Part shown: one piece after another, positions 25,775-38,400 of the stretch
How the letters are laid out: every line of letters starts with the position of its first letter
Numbering within the stretch: the first letter of the stretch is position 1
From: Monarcha castaneiventris obscurior
Taxonomy: Eukaryota; Chordata; Aves; Passeriformes; Monarchidae
Reading direction: 5' to 3'
Assembly (NCBI GenBank): GCA_026261815.1
Contig: JAMPIT010000890.1
Coordinates: forward strand, 13,668,991 to 13,732,990
DNA: 64,000 nucleotides
Program-made: the position numbers and the translations under genes
The notes under the pieces: generated by a model
Told to the model about the DNA's origin: nothing
Database searches by the model: none
What the model saw: only the letters and a program-made list of their open reading frames with translations

Positions 25775-28700
25775 GTAAGCGTTCACAGCAACTTCTCCCT
25801 CTTCCCATCAATGTCAACAAGCTTTTTATTTATTTTGTGAGAGTCTGGGAGATAACATTAGTTGCATGGTTTTATATGTATCTTCCAGAAAGAGAAGTAC
25901 TATATTAACATTTAAAAATCTAGAAGTGTTTTGTGTAATTTTTCCTCATTCGTCCTGTGTTTTAAAAACAGCTTTAAATTGAGCTACAACCTGCGACTTC
26001 TCCACTTAGTTTTCTTTTTCTACCCCCCAGAAGTCACTATCAATTACAGACATGGTCTTCCTGTGATAACTCTTATGCTGCCCACAAGAAGTGAACGCTG
26101 TCAGTTCACTGTCAAGCCGGTGGTGACCACTGTGGGAGCATTCCTGCAAGATGTGCAAAGAGAAGATAAAGGAATTGAGAGAGCAGAAGTCTTTGCAACA
26201 GGTATCTTGTATTTCTGTTATTCCCCGAAATAAGTACATTCCTTTTCAAATGGACTGTACTTCTCTTCTGGAGCATGAGTTCAGTGCTCCATCAGGTTTA
26301 GCACTGTTGCTGTCGGAGCAGCTCTTAAATGCTTCTAGGCTTTATTGGTGTTTCAGAGTGAAGAACTGAGTCCTCTTGAAAAGGCTGCTGAAAAATGCAG
26401 AATTGGATCTATTGCTGTAACTCTCCTTTTATCCCAGTAGTGTCCTCTGTTACCTTTTTCAGTTACCTTCTCTTTGTAATGCTGTCTTTAAATAAGTGTC
26501 TTGCTTCTGATTTCCTTGATGTCTCTTTCTTTCCTTGTCCACCATGATCATTCTTAAAAGACAAACCTGTTGGGCTATTGAGTGCGGTGCCTGCCACTTG
26601 TTCAGTGTTACCAAAGGTAAAAGAATCCATTTGCCTTACTACAAACTTGTGTGTGAAAAACTCAAGAGCTAAGCAACCACATAATAAGTGCAATAGTAAA
26701 GGACATATTTTTGAGACTTTGAGGAGGTTTCATTTATCAGCTGGAGTACAACATTTCAGGGCCCTTGGGTTGAAAGGAAACTGGTTGCTAGGGTTGAATG
26801 GTAACTGGTATTTTAGCACTGGTGTGGACTTTCCTCGTTGTAACATCCTATTTATCCCATTGTCCCAAGTCTTCAGATAATTTTCTCATGCTCTGCTCAC
26901 TCTTTTCTTCTATTTTGTGTCTTTGGTTTGCCCATTGATAAAAACAAACATTGAGTTAACCTCATTTTCCATTTTATTTCCAAGAAAACTTGGTTTGTAC
27001 TTTGGCAGTGCTTTGTAGTTTTTCCACAGCAATTTTGAAAAGTCTTGCAACCCCTGCCCTGGTACTGGAGAAGGATTCAATCTAAAAAATAGAATTGGGA
27101 TGTAGCTTTTTTTGTCTGAATCTGGTAGAATAGGTACTTGAATTTGGCTAACTAAAAGCATCTATTTCTCCCCTTCCCCATCCACACCCCTAAAAAGAAA
27201 GAAAGAAAAAAAGAAAGGATAGCTACATACCTATGGAAAGATTTATTTAACAACAGATAACACAAAAGCAGAAGAAAGGATGGTGTCAATGAAAGCTGGT
27301 CCAGTTTCATAGCTGGGGGCATTCATAACATTCTTTTCTTTCTGGTTTATACTACAGAGGGCTGCAGGGTCTTTTAAAAGAACTGAAAATAGATTGATGT
27401 TCCCAGAAGGTCAGGAAGCCACAGTCCTAAGAGAAGCTGCTTTAGTTCCCTTCATGGGTGCATTAACAAAAGAGGAAAACACCCCACAGAGCAATTTATT
27501 TATGTCCTCTGGAGCAGTGGAGATGTGATCTGTGTGGATCCCAGCGAGTGCATGAGCTTCGGGAGCTTCATGTACATGGCAAATTTGGTGTTGGGTTTTT
27601 TTGGTCTTGTTTTGTTTTGTTTTGACAGTGTCTGCTAGGGAGCAAACGCAGGAAATTCTCTTGAGGAAGATAATTTCCTTAAAGCCTCTTTATCTTCAGA
27701 AGCCACTGTAACAAATGGTCGTTGTGAGCAGCTGCTGGCCTTCCCCTTAACACAGAAGTTTTTCCCTGCAAAGGATCTCTTAATGGGGTGAGGCAGAACT
27801 TGTGCTGGCAGCAGCGAACCTTTGGGTACTGCTGTTGTGCAGAGACATCCGGGGCAGGAGTGTTTGGGATTCACTGCCAAATCACTTTCCTCTCTGGTAG
27901 GTCAGAAAAAGCTAACTGCTCCTCTGCTTCAGTGCAAACATGGGTCACTTGGGAAGCGTAAGGTAATTTCTGTAAGAAACCCACGAGTCTGGCATTTCTG
28001 GCATGGACAGGCAGCAGATTCCAAAGTGGAGAGGAATTTGGGCTGTTTTCACCTCGTCTCTTCTGTTTAAACACACACCCATCCCCTCTGATGTGGGAAT
28101 ACTTCGATTAAAACCGTGACAGTTAAAATAGGTCTCTGTTCCATATTTGTCAAGTGCTGGGCAATTGTAATGTTATAGAACAGCTGAGATGTTTAATTTA
28201 TTAGGAAACTGATACTGTAAAGAAAAACTATTTGTCAGGTACTGAGAGTGGAACTTAAACATTAATTATTAAAGAAAAAATATGAAACCTTGAATTAGTG
28301 TAGACACTTCTGTGTCATTTAACCATTAAATGAAACCTAACCTTAACTGAAATTATTAGTGCTCTGTATGATGCTTTCATTGCTCTCATTTTCTGCAGAT
28401 CTGATTTTGGTCCTGCAAAACTTTTGTAGACAAAATTTGCTCTTTGTCTACATTGGAACACTTGTGTTTATGTACAGGATTGAAAATAGCCTTTGCTACT
28501 TTAAAGTCTGTGGGGGATTTTCTAAAATAAAACACCTCCCTTTCCTCAAAAGTTTTCTTCTTTTCAGTTTATAAAAGGTTGCACAGGTTAATAAGTCGGT
28601 GATGTACAGAACATCCAGAACAAAGAGCCTGTCTGGCACTTCTTTTGAAAAGCATTTTTCCCTTAAATATCTCTTCATAAATGTCACCTTAATAATGTAC

Positions 28701-31700
28701 ATGCAAATGAGCTTTGATGTTTTATTACACTGGAAAAGAAAAAAGAAATGAGTGGATGGGCACATCACAATTTTGGATTGAAAGTGATGGGCTTCTGGGC
28801 TTGCTTTGCTGCCCACACAGAGTGGGCAGGCGAGCCAGCTGGGGCATTTGCTCGCAGAGCTCAGCAGTCTCAGCCTCAGCAGATGTGGCCTGAGGACAGG
28901 GCTCTGGTGAACAAATAATTGCAGATGTGAGGTTGTCTGGGTGCCTTTCTGTAGTGGATGTGTGAGGACAGATGGAGGAGCTGGGGCAGTAGCACTGTGA
29001 CAAATACCTACGTACAAAAATCTTGGTATTTTGTAGCCTGTTTGGTTGTTCATCTTGGGAGTAAAGCTGCTTAGCCCTTGGCAAGGGCAGGGGAAGGTGC
29101 CCTTTTTATGTCTATGAAATGAAAATCACCTCAAACAGGTACTGTGGGGCAGCTGCTCTGTGGCTTTTCAAACCCCCATGCCACAGTGATGTGTCCAGCA
29201 GCAGTGGTGTGTGTCTGGGGGGGCTCTTGGGCCTTCTGAACCCCGGTGTGCTCCTGGCAGCCACTGTTCCATGTTCCTGCTAATGAATCCAGAGCTCCTT
29301 TTTGGTAGGAGCTGTAAAATTGCATGTAAAATTCATGGGGTACCATTCCTGTACATTTCTGCATTTAAAAAAAAAAGTAGAAAAGGGGTTCTCCAGAGCA
29401 TCAAAGTTCAACTCCATTTGTTGCACAGGACAGCCCCAAGAGCCACGTGTTCCTCCTGACTGTGTAGTATTAGCTACCAGTTCTAAAAGTAGAGTTCGCT
29501 TTCAAACATTGCTAGTGAAGAAACCCAGCACTTTTCTACAGGGTTATCTGCTAATAAGTAAGACTTCTTATGATAAGTGATCTACAACTGAAGTCTTTCT
29601 TCTGCAGATGGTAGCAAGGTCTCTGATGCAACTTTGATGGAGGTCTTATTGATGAATGACTTTAAACTTGTTATCAACAGCACAGCGTACAGTGTGTCAC
29701 CTCCTGTAAAAGGTAAGAGCAATCCTTAATACCTGATCATCTCACTTCATCCAGTGAAAGGCATAGGAAGTCTCAGAAAACTGGGACCTGGTAGAAAGGT
29801 GTCTCTCTTTGGTTTTGTCTTTTCACCACTGAATGGTCCTGCTTTTGGGGTTGGAGGTGGGGAGAGAATAAAGAAGGGTGTGTTCGTGAAATGGTTTGTA
29901 TGACAAATATTTTCTTTTCAGATAAGATGAGTAGTGAGCATGCTACTGAAATGGAAGATATCAAATCCTTGGTTCACAGACTGTTTGTGGCTCTACATTT
30001 AGAAGACCACCAGATCAGGAAAGAGAGGGAATTGCTGCAGAAACTGGACCATCTGAAAGGAGAGCTTCTGCCTCTTGAACAGGTTGGAAAGTGGGGGTAC
30101 TTTTTTCTTTAAAACTCAAAATCATCTCCTTTCATCAAAAGTAAGTCCTGTGCCAGAAGAAAATCAGCATGGATTGCTAGGGTGTGTCTGTTTTGTTTGT
30201 TATGTGAATGAGGTCAACTCAAATAGAATGCAAATTATTTTCAATTCAGTTCTTTTTCTTCCTGTTATGGACATTAATGGGGTAGAAGTCACACCTGGAG
30301 AGAGCTGTCAAGGCTCAGCATGACTAGTATTGAGATTGAAAGGCCATTTAGTCACCTGCTGCTTTCTGAGTTTTGAATATCCATAACAGAAGAAACCCAC
30401 AATAGTGGGGTTGACATCATCTATGGCTTAGGATAGTGGAGAACAGAACTCCTGCTTTGTGAGGGCCAGCCTCAGGGTTACCCAGAACTGCCTTGAATGG
30501 TAAATGGAAATCCAAAAGACCTAGATCCCTAGGAGTGGGAAGGGGAGATTAAAAGCAGGATTTCTTGGTGCATCACGGCAAGAAGATCTAGTTGCCCTTG
30601 GACTTCAGTGCTTTTATTTTCTCACCAGCATAAGTCGGTAAGAGGTGTTGGTAAGAGATCCTGAGAAAGGATCTAGCCCAGGGAGAGAAAACTTAGCTGA
30701 GGACCTGCTCATCAGAGGAGCACTCATGTTTGTCTGAACAAGTTTCTGCATTTGTTTTCCTTAGATGAGAGCCAGAATCATGAGCAGTGCAGATGCAAAA
30801 ACCTCCAGGCTTTTATGGGTTGGCCTAGCTCTGATGTCAACTCAGGGGGGAGCGCTGGCATGGCTCACGTGGTGGGTCTACTCGTGGGACATCATGGAGC
30901 CAGTCACGTACTTCATCACCTACGGCAGCGCCATGGCTTTCTACGCCTACTTCGTCCTCACTAAGCAGGTCAGTCCTTGTCTTCTAAATGTCTGGAATAT
31001 TGAAAAGGAGGAAAACTGACCCTGTGAATCACAATGTTTGAGCTCTGAAAGAAACAGAATTCAGTAGGTGGCCTTGCCATCAGACAGGGATTTGTTCGAT
31101 CCCTAATGTGGCTGGATATAAACATTGCATCATGCAGAATCAAGCAGGCACTGTTGCACATGAACTGCAGGCCAGCTACTGAGCATAACTGCTGTCAGTA
31201 AGATTTCACAGCCTAGGGAATGAAAAGTGAGGGAAAAGTCTCTCCTTTAAAATGTTTGTAGATCACTTTGCATAGTAAATGGCACCTTGCTCACTGCAGT
31301 AATGGGAGAGCAACTGGTAGTGCTGTGCCAGTTTGTGAATGCTGCCTTACAGAAGCAAATCACCCAAAAGTAGCTTTTATTTGCTGGAGTTTATGTATAG
31401 CAGTGCAGGTAACCAAACTGTTTGGAACTCTGGCAGTTGCATTACTGAAATATACGGAAGTATATTTAGAGCCTGAAAAAATGTTACTGCTCTGCTCTTC
31501 ATGATCTGACTGCTTTTCCATGACTTAGAATGAATGGATTTAAATCTAGGACAGCTGAAATGCAGCAGGAAGCAGGCATTGTGTAGAAGCAAAAAGTTTG
31601 CTCAGATCTTAGCTTAGCTTCACAATACAGACTTGTTCTGAAATCCTTTAAGACTTTGAGAAATGTTTCTTTTTCCTGTTTTAGCTCTGTACTTTACTCT

Positions 31701-33487
31701 CAAAGTGGTCATCTTGATGCTGAACTTTCTGTGATGCAGAACTTCTTTTTTATGTGGAGATATGTGGAAGAGGAACCAACAATTTCTTCCATTATACCAA
31801 TGGAACTATAGACCTTGTGAGACATTAGGTTCCTTCAGTGAAAAGGGGAGACATGTCTGTTTTTATGAAGAGCTAGCTCAGAACGTGAATTTTACTCCTT
31901 CTGACTGGTTTTTAAGAAGGTCTAGGGCATTCTTACTTTTCGTGAGTAAATAAAGGGATTACTACTTGGCATTTTTGAACAGCTGCTGGTGCCATTGCTT
32001 AAAACTTTCAAATAAGTCCTCAAGAAATAGTTCCTGAACTTTCTCTGACTCCTTGGAAGTAGACTCCATTGACTGAGGTGGCTCCAGTCATGAAGATCAT
32101 GCTGTGTCTTTATTATGACTGAAAATTCCTTCAGACATACGTTTAAAAAGCCCTTGTGTCCTGTAAGGACATAACTTCATACGTAGCCTCTTTACAAAAC
32201 ATACATTTGTGTTGAACACAGTAAGTCTTCCTGAGCCAGGCTAAACTTCTCATGTGCTGACCTCTACTCAGTTTCCTTGCTAACCACAAACCCATGTCCT
32301 CCTTCCTTCCCCAGGACTACATTTACCCTCATGCTAAGGACAGGCAGTTCCTCCACTACTTCTACCGCAAATCCAAAAAGCAGCATTTTAATGTGGAACG
32401 ATACAACAAGCTCAAAGACAACCTAGCAGAGGTATTTAAGTGCAGTCCTTCAATAATGATGTAGCTTCTGGCTTAAGACTTTTTCAGTAAGCTCTCAGCT
32501 AACAGAAAGTCGACCTCAAGGCTTGCTATCAAAACACTGCATTGCTTATCAGCCAGTTTCAGCTGTTCAGAAAATCATACAACGTTTGGCTTTGACATAT
32601 AAACTACTTTTGTAGGTCATCAGAAAGGGAGACCTTCATGAATTTAATTTAAAACAAATAAGTCAGTTTATCAGCATGACATCTATTTTTTGCATACTCT
32701 AATTAATGCTGCAGTTTTGGCCATTTAATGCAATAGCTGCATTTATTTTGGGCACAGTATATTTGCTGCACTGCTGGGGTAAACCAATCTCCTCCCTTCC
32801 TTGGAAGGAGATTGCCTTGCAGAGTTCAGCATTTAACAACCTTATTCCTTAGGCAGAAGACCTAGATTTACAGAATATGGGTGGCTGAATGGAAAAGGTG
32901 CTATGTGCACCTAGGAGAAATTTGGTGGCCTTCATGAAACAGTTGTAGCAGATCTCTCACTCCTCAATTATTACTCCTCCATCCCACCTTGACAGCCCTG
33001 TGTTCAATGTCTCATAAAAGAAACTGGAAAGAAGCTACCCCTAATTTTAGTTCAAATCACATAGCTCAGGGTAGAATTTAATGAGCCGCATTTGACAGAA
33101 TGTTAGAGTTTGATGCTTTTTCAGTGGCCTGTGAGTATGAATTTTGTAATTGTGATTTCAGGAAAATAATTTTGTAATTTTCAGGAAAATTGGGATGTGG
33201 GTGAGTGGGTTGACGGGCAGGATTCATGCGTCTCTCTGGAGACTGAATGACTTGAGTAGGTCTGTCAGTATTCAGCATCCTCCATTTGACTGGTTTGATT
33301 CCTTGCCTAAGACCAGTGCCTTCTGAGAAAAGAAACACAGTGCACGTGTGAAAGAGGGGAAAACGGAGGCTGCAAAAGGATGAACTCTCCCTCTCTCTTG
33401 CATTGGCAGGCAGAAGAATCCCTGAGGCGTCTGCGCCAACCTCTGCACCTGAGGCTTCCCATCCAGGAAATCAGTGACAAGGACTGA
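25699..33487 (+). CDS. MCUB: MCUB, mitochondrial calcium uniporter dominant-negative beta subunit (exons 2-8; exon 1 outside window)
   Basis: Seven coding exons join in frame: 25699-25774, 26031-26201, 29608-29712, 29922-30082, 30765-30968, 32315-32431, 33410-33487. They encode 303 residues. With the roughly 33 residues of human exon 1 the total matches the 336-residue human protein. Order: end of the transit region, a beta-rich N-terminal domain (exons 3-4, GLPVITLMLPTR and NDFKLVIN), a coiled coil (exon 5), TM1, the pore motif WDIMEP, TM2 (exon 6), and a basic C-terminal helix. Identification as MCUB rather than MCU rests on ALAWLTWWVYSWDIMEP. MCU has Arg and Glu where this protein has Trp (ALAW) and Val (WWVY), the two changes known to make MCUB a poor conductor. 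It acts in the inner mitochondrial membrane and reduces Ca2+ uptake. All junctions are GT/AG with matching phase. It converges on CASP6. A 16.3-kb tandem duplication begins inside intron 6. Confidence 0.93.
26031..26201 (+). CDS. MCUB: MCUB exon 3
   Basis: Follows a strong pyrimidine tract (ttctttttctaccccccag) and ends ACAG|gtatct. It encodes EVTINYRHGLPVITLMLPTR, then SERCQFTVKP and VGAFLQDVQREDKGIERAEVF. This is the start of the MCU-family N-terminal matrix domain, with the family signatures GLPV, RxERCQF and KP. Length is 171 bases; it begins with two bases and ends with one base of split codons. Confidence 0.93.
26202..29607 (+). other. MCUB: MCUB intron 3
   Basis: A 3.4-kb intron with no recognised gene. 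It holds a short GAAA-rich tract near 27,190 and chance open frames, the longest being 185 codons on - at 28,496-29,053. No CR1 or LTR element was recognised. Confidence 0.8.
29608..29712 (+). CDS. MCUB: MCUB exon 4
   Basis: Acceptor tcttctgcag, donor gtaaga, 105 bases. It encodes DGSKVSDATLMEVLLMNDFK followed by LVINSTAYSVSPPVK. The LLMNDFKLVIN core is the conserved second half of the N-terminal domain. Confidence 0.93.
29922..30082 (+). CDS. MCUB: MCUB exon 5 (coiled coil)
   Basis: Acceptor ttttcttttcag, donor gttgga, 161 bases ending in phase 0. It contains MEDIKSLVHRLFVALHLED, then RKERELLQKLDHLKGELLPLEQ, a heptad-like charged helix matching the first MCU-family coiled coil, which lies in the matrix ahead of TM1. 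Confidence 0.93.
30765..30968 (+). CDS. MCUB: MCUB exon 6 (TM1, DIME pore motif, TM2)
   Basis: Acceptor tttgttttccttag, donor gtcagt, 204 bases, phase 0 at both ends. TM1 runs roughly through LLWVGLALMSTQGGALAWL. The selectivity-filter helix is WWVYSWDIMEP and TM2 is VTYFITYGSAMAFYAYFVL. Val in WWVYSW (Glu in MCU) and Trp in ALAW (Arg in MCU) are the MCUB hallmarks. The exon is present once, because the duplication starts in the next intron. Confidence 0.95.
30969..32314 (+). other. MCUB: MCUB intron 6, containing the left duplication breakpoint
   Basis: No exon or repeat was recognised. Homology with the second unit begins at 31,401: sequence left of it is unique, and sequence right of it recurs 16,299 bases later. 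The breakpoint therefore separates MCUB exons 2-6 (single) from exons 7-8 (duplicated). Confidence 0.85.
32315..32431 (+). CDS. MCUB: MCUB exon 7 (unit 1)
   Basis: Acceptor ttccttccccag, donor gtattt, 117 bases, phase 0 at both ends, 39 residues. It begins DYIYPHAKDRQFLHYFYRKS and ends YNKLKDNLAE. It forms the post-TM2 matrix helix. It is duplicated at 48,614-48,730 with one silent change (32,332) and one Asn-to-Asp change (32,420). Confidence 0.93.
33410..33487 (+). CDS. MCUB: MCUB exon 8 (C-terminus, unit 1)
   Basis: Acceptor tcttgcattggcag, 78 bases including the TGA stop. It encodes AEESLRRLRQPLHLRLPIQE then ISDKD. The terminus resembles both MCU (…GEKD) and MCUB (…NEKN) ends. The duplicate at 49,709-49,786 has the same coding sequence. 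Confidence 0.92.
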   Translation, partial: AEESLRRLRQPLHLRLPIQEISDKD

Positions 33488-33615
33488 CTTTGGCTTTGTG
33501 GATATCGGAGATGCCCTTTCAAAACTGATATCGACATTTAGTTACTCCATAGCACCTTGGTATTTTTGACCACTAAAGTTTTAAAAGTTGCAATAAATAG
33601 CTATAAAAAGTATTT
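33488..33615 (+). other. MCUB: MCUB 3' UTR with poly(A) signal
   Basis: A short 3' UTR follows the TGA. A canonical AATAAA lies at 33,592-33,597, with cleavage expected 10-25 bases later. One substitution against unit 2 falls here (33,531 T versus 49,830 C). Confidence 0.75.
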
Positions 33616-33984
33616 GGTCACTTGATGGTTTGGATTTTTTTTTTAAACCCTATGAAGAAACTGCTGAAGCAATGTTCTTCACAATATTTGTCAAGTCTCA
33701 TTAGTACAATGGAGGCATTCTTACTGCTGGTAAAATGACAGAATGTTCTATAAACAAGGACAGTCTTTTTAGTACCATTTATTATAACACAACAGTAGCT
33801 AAAACAGGATAATTAACTTCTGCATAGAGTAGCAAGGATTCTTTTCATGCAATTACTCTTTCCTTTTCCCTAGTCTGCGCATTGACTCTGCGTAACACCA
33901 CAGGTGAAGTTTAGACTAGCACGACAATTAAGCTTTCTTAGTAAATAGTGCTGGAAAAGGAAGGTATCTCAAACTTGCTATAAA

Positions 33985-35196
33985 ATCATTTATGTTTCAC
34001 TTTATTGAAAGAATTTATCAAAACATTCAAACATGCATGATTTATACAAAGTTTAAAAGTAGCCATACTAAGATACATTTATGACTCAGAACATAGTATA
34101 TGGAAAGACCTAACTAAAGCAGAGCCAGTAAACCGATTATTTTTCTTCCCCAGGAAAGTGGATTAAGACATTTTGCTCAGTTTGAGTTCTCTGTTGTCCC
34201 TCAGAAGAACAATTAACAATATAAAAAAAAACCCAAAAAGCAAAATAAATATTTGCTTCAAGTCAGTACCACTGCAGTTACTGATGCTGCAGCAGTAACA
34301 ATCCTGTGGTGACCATGCACTACCACTTTTATGTACACAGTGACAGAGGTATGGCTGATCTTCTCAGGGCCAAGAGGAGGCCTGATCCAACTCCAAGGCC
34401 TGAAGGATGAAGGTTTGCCTATGTTGTATTTTGTAGAGCTGCCTGGAGATGTCCAGCAGCTTTAGCTTTAGAGATACGGACAAGGCAAGCTCACCCTAAG
34501 CAAGCTGCACATGGTCTCATCTCACTACTGCTGTTTGTCTCCTGAGGATTCAAAGCACCAGCAAGCTGTAATTGTGCCCCAAACATAAATGATACTCAAG
34601 CAAAAGGAAGCCCTTTATTAATCAATCCTATTTGATTAATCCTGTATTAATGCTACAATTGTACTCAAGGAATTAATTTCCTTTTTAGTGTTGCGAGAAA
34701 ATAAAAAAAGTCTAAAAAGCCCAATAAAGCCACAAAAATTGCAAGAAGGATACAGCTGTCCACAAGTTTAAAAAGATGATGTACAAACATATTCCCTGTA
34801 AACTGTGCTCTTGTTAACTTGCTCTAGCAAGACAAGTTAATCTAACAGACCATTAGAAATGTTTTGGAAATAGTAAAATGTGCCAAAGTTAGATGGCAAT
34901 CAAGCAAAAAGCTTTTAAGAAAAAAGTAGTCTGGAGCATCAATTTCAATAAAATCTGAGCACCTTCTAATAGTTTTGCACCAGTAAACTTTTCCCAAATT
35001 CCCTGAGGTTAATTCCCTGGTGTAATTCTAGCTTTAAAATTGCTTTAAGATTTTAGAAACTATTAGGTACGCAAACTGTAATGTTTAATCCCAGTGATTT
35101 TGCAGACAATCTTGTAGAATATTAAGTCTCCTCAACTAAGATAGTGTTTTTTACTTCTGCATCAAGTGATAGTAATGGTCATCCCTGCTAAATAAT
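33985..35196 (-). other. CASP6: CASP6 3' UTR (unit 1)
   Basis: Non-coding sequence after the CASP6 stop. On - an AATAAA occurs at 34,001-34,006, giving a 3' UTR of about 1.2 kb. An alternative AATAAA lies further on at 33,778-33,783. The two genes are tail to tail, with roughly 0.2-0.4 kb between their poly(A) sites. Confidence 0.65.
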
Positions 35197-35411
35197 CTAC
35201 TTAGATTTTGGATGAAAATACAATTTTTTAGTTAACATTGAGGCAAAACAAGGAATCTGTTTTTTCCCTATAGCGTCGCGATACGATACCTTCCTATTAA
35301 CAACAGTAAGAAGTTCTGTGAACTCCAAGGAAGATCCGTGCTTCTTAAGTGTCTCACACAAATCTTGGATGTACCAGGAGCCATTCACAGTTTCACGATG
35401 AGAATAGTAGC
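35197..35411 (-). CDS. CASP6: CASP6 exon 7 (unit 1), small subunit C-terminus
   Basis: Acceptor tctacactag on -; 215 bases ending in TAG. Begins with the last two bases of a Gly codon, then [20 protein letters not shown], and ends [11 protein letters not shown]. Between VNRKVS and AIGKKQ only Tyr-Arg-Asp is present, where human has eleven residues. Confidence 0.95.
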
Positions 35412-38400
35412 CTAGTGTAGAACAAGAACATAAAATTACATCCAAATGTAAGTAGTGATAGCTCTTGGAAAAATATTTATGAGAGTCACTGTTTGCTAGC
35501 TACCATCTGTAAGGAATTACTAATGGGTGTAAATCTTACTTTGCTGATTATGTAACTTCACTGAAAATTGGAGATGGGAAATTTGTTATCACTTGTAGTG
35601 CTCAGCTAGGAGGAACATGATTCAGGGATTGGTAGCTTACACAGGACTGCATCTCCACTTCGTAAGAGAGCAGATGGGACTGAGGACAATATACATGGGG
35701 GGACTGGAGAGAACAGCCATGTAGTGCAGGGAAATTTATAAGCCACCAGAATCCTGGAAAACAGAGGGATGCTTGCTGTCAGGAGGCAGCTCAGTAGCAA
35801 GACTGATGAAAATGCTTCTGTTCGGCAAATTTAATGCACCTTGATAATTTACTTTTACTTTTTCTTTAGCACATAAGGTTCTTTCCCAGACAAGTTGCTA
35901 CCTATCAGACATGTAAATCAGATGACCTGGAACTGTTCTCATTTTTCTGACTGCAAAAGGAAGAAGTGTTCAAGGTTGTTACAGTGAAGTATCAGACACT
36001 GGATGTAAAATATTAGAACATACCTTGTGCCACAGAGTAGCACATGATAAAGTCCGCACCAGCAGGCAGAGTATAGACACCAGCTGCATCCACTTCTGTC
36101 TCATTGACCAGGGATTCACTGCCGCTGTCTGTTGAATCATGAGCAATGACTGGATCATCGTGTTTATCACCTCGACAGGCCTGGTGGTGAGAAGTATTGT
36201 TATGCTTGCGTGCCTGCCAAGCTCACTGTTAATAAGGTAATTCTGACACTAACCAGAGGCACTTCTGTTCAGCTAGGTGTGCCACACTGCCATGACTCTG
36301 CCTTCAGAAAGACCCATTTACTTCTCTATCACTTACAATATTGAGGACAAAGTCAAATGAAAGCTCCAAGATGATCTCAGAATCACTAAGACTGGAAGGG
36401 ATTTCTTGAGATTATCTAGTCCAACACCCTGACTCAAGCAGTGTTAGCTACAGCAGATTGTCCAGGACTATGTCCAGTCAGCTTTTGAGGATCTTCATAG
36501 ATGGAGACTCCAAAATCTGTCTGGGTGACCTCTTATGGTGTCTGACCAACCTCACACTAAAAAAAAAGTGTTTTCTTGTGTTGAGGTGAAATTTTGTGTT
36601 TTAATTTGTTCCACTTGCCTCTTATCCTGTCACTTGGGTACCACTGAAAAGAGCCTGCTACCACCAGGTGTTTGGAATATTGCTAGGATTCCCCTGAGCC
36701 ATCTCCTCCAAGCTGAGCAGTCCCAGCTCTCTCAGCCCCTCCTCATATCAAACATACTCCAGAGTCCCTTAATCATCTTTGTGACCCTTTGCAGGGCTCA
36801 CTCCACTAAGTCTGTATTTTTCTTGTACTGGGGAACTCAGAACTGGACACTACTTCAGATGCAGCCTCACCAGTGCTGAGTCAAGAGGAGGAACTTCCTC
36901 CCTTGGACCTTTTGGCAAGGCAGTGTTGAATTTCTGTTCTGAAGCACAGCCATCGTTACATTCTGTTACACTTCGTTCTTAGTGCAGTCTCAAGTGTGCT
37001 CGTTGAGGGATATTTTTTTGTGAGAAGTCAGTAGTGATCCCAGTATTGTCAGTGATGCAGAAAGGCTACACATGGAGGATAACAATGTGAAAACTCGCTT
37101 AAAAGATACAAAAGGAGCATTACTTAAGAACTACCACTAAAAAAAGAAAACACAAAGAATCTTCTTTACAGTGATAGAAAGTTTCATCTTGATGTTCCTT
37201 CTGATTTCCAGAGGTAAATGCTATGCCAATTGTGCTGGGAAAGAACTCAGCTGATGAACTAAGTTAATTAGCTTTTTGATGAGTATATATTAATGTTTCC
37301 AAGTATTACTTAGAACTTAAAATTGAAATATGAAAGTATTTTTCCATCTTTGGCACCAGGTTAAAATAGAAAAAAGGAAATCTGAATGAGTTCTAATGAA
37401 AGGTGAATTAACAATATGCTGCTTCTTGCAGCAGCCCTGTGCCCTAAGGAGGCTTTTGTTTGGGAAAAAAAAAAAAAGTAATACTACGAATTACTCTGTA
37501 AACTACTACCATTACAATCTGCTGAAGGCCAGGTTCATTTATGAGTTTGCTAATTGTAATCTGGATTAAGGTGGGATAAAGCCCTGCATGACCTGGTTTG
37601 ACCCCATGACTCTGCTTTGAACAGGAGGCTGGACCAGAGACCTCCTGGGGTACCTCCCAACTTGCATTCTCCTGTGAACCAAGGAAAGAAACAGGAGGTT
37701 ACATATGGTCTTTATCTGACCACTTAGCACAAACAGTATTCCTGAGACAATAAAGCCTTCATTTGATTCTTTAGATTCTACAGAGGTGCCAAGTTAGGTC
37801 ACAGACAAAAAACCAACCAACCAACAACAACAAAAGAAAATCACTACCACCACAAAAACCAACCAACCAAAAAGGCCCACAAAAAAAGAAAACAAACAAA
37901 CAAAAAACCCAAACAGGAAACCCAACTTCACTGAGGATCAAGTAAAGGGATGTGCCTGGAAGGAAGCAATGAAGATACAAAGGTCTGATAGCTTATCAGC
38001 TTAGCCTAGGACTGTGGAGTGTGAGCAATAGGAACTGAGCTGAGGCTGCACAGAACTTTCTCAAAAAAACCCTGGTACTGCCTTCTCTGCTATTAAATAC
38101 ACACTGACAGTCAATCTGACATGGGCTTAATTTGTGTCTCTTTTCATAAAATTACTTACTAAATACAGCTAGAATAAGAATATTAACACTGGTATACGTT
38201 AGTATACATTTCTAAGAAAAAGAGAAGAATCCTTGTCTTAAATTCCTTGTGGAAAGACTGCATCAGGAAAACTGACATCTGTGTTGCAGGAAGACACAGG
38301 TCAGTACTAACTGCACTGAATTCAAAAACAGACATCTTACCTGAATGATAAATATCTTTGGTTTTCCTACCAAACTCTGGCACTTGTCTCCTCTGAACAC

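Noticed and set aside
28496..29053. 185-codon - frame in MCUB intron 3
   Set aside because: No family resemblance, and antisense within an intron. Treated as chance.
25699..33487. MCU instead of MCUB
   Set aside because: Val and Trp replace the MCU Glu and Arg around the pore motif, and CASP6 is the neighbour, as for human MCUB.
36535..36879. 114-codon + frame (copy at 52,834)
   Set aside because: Lies inside a CR1 LINE fragment, antisense to the element.
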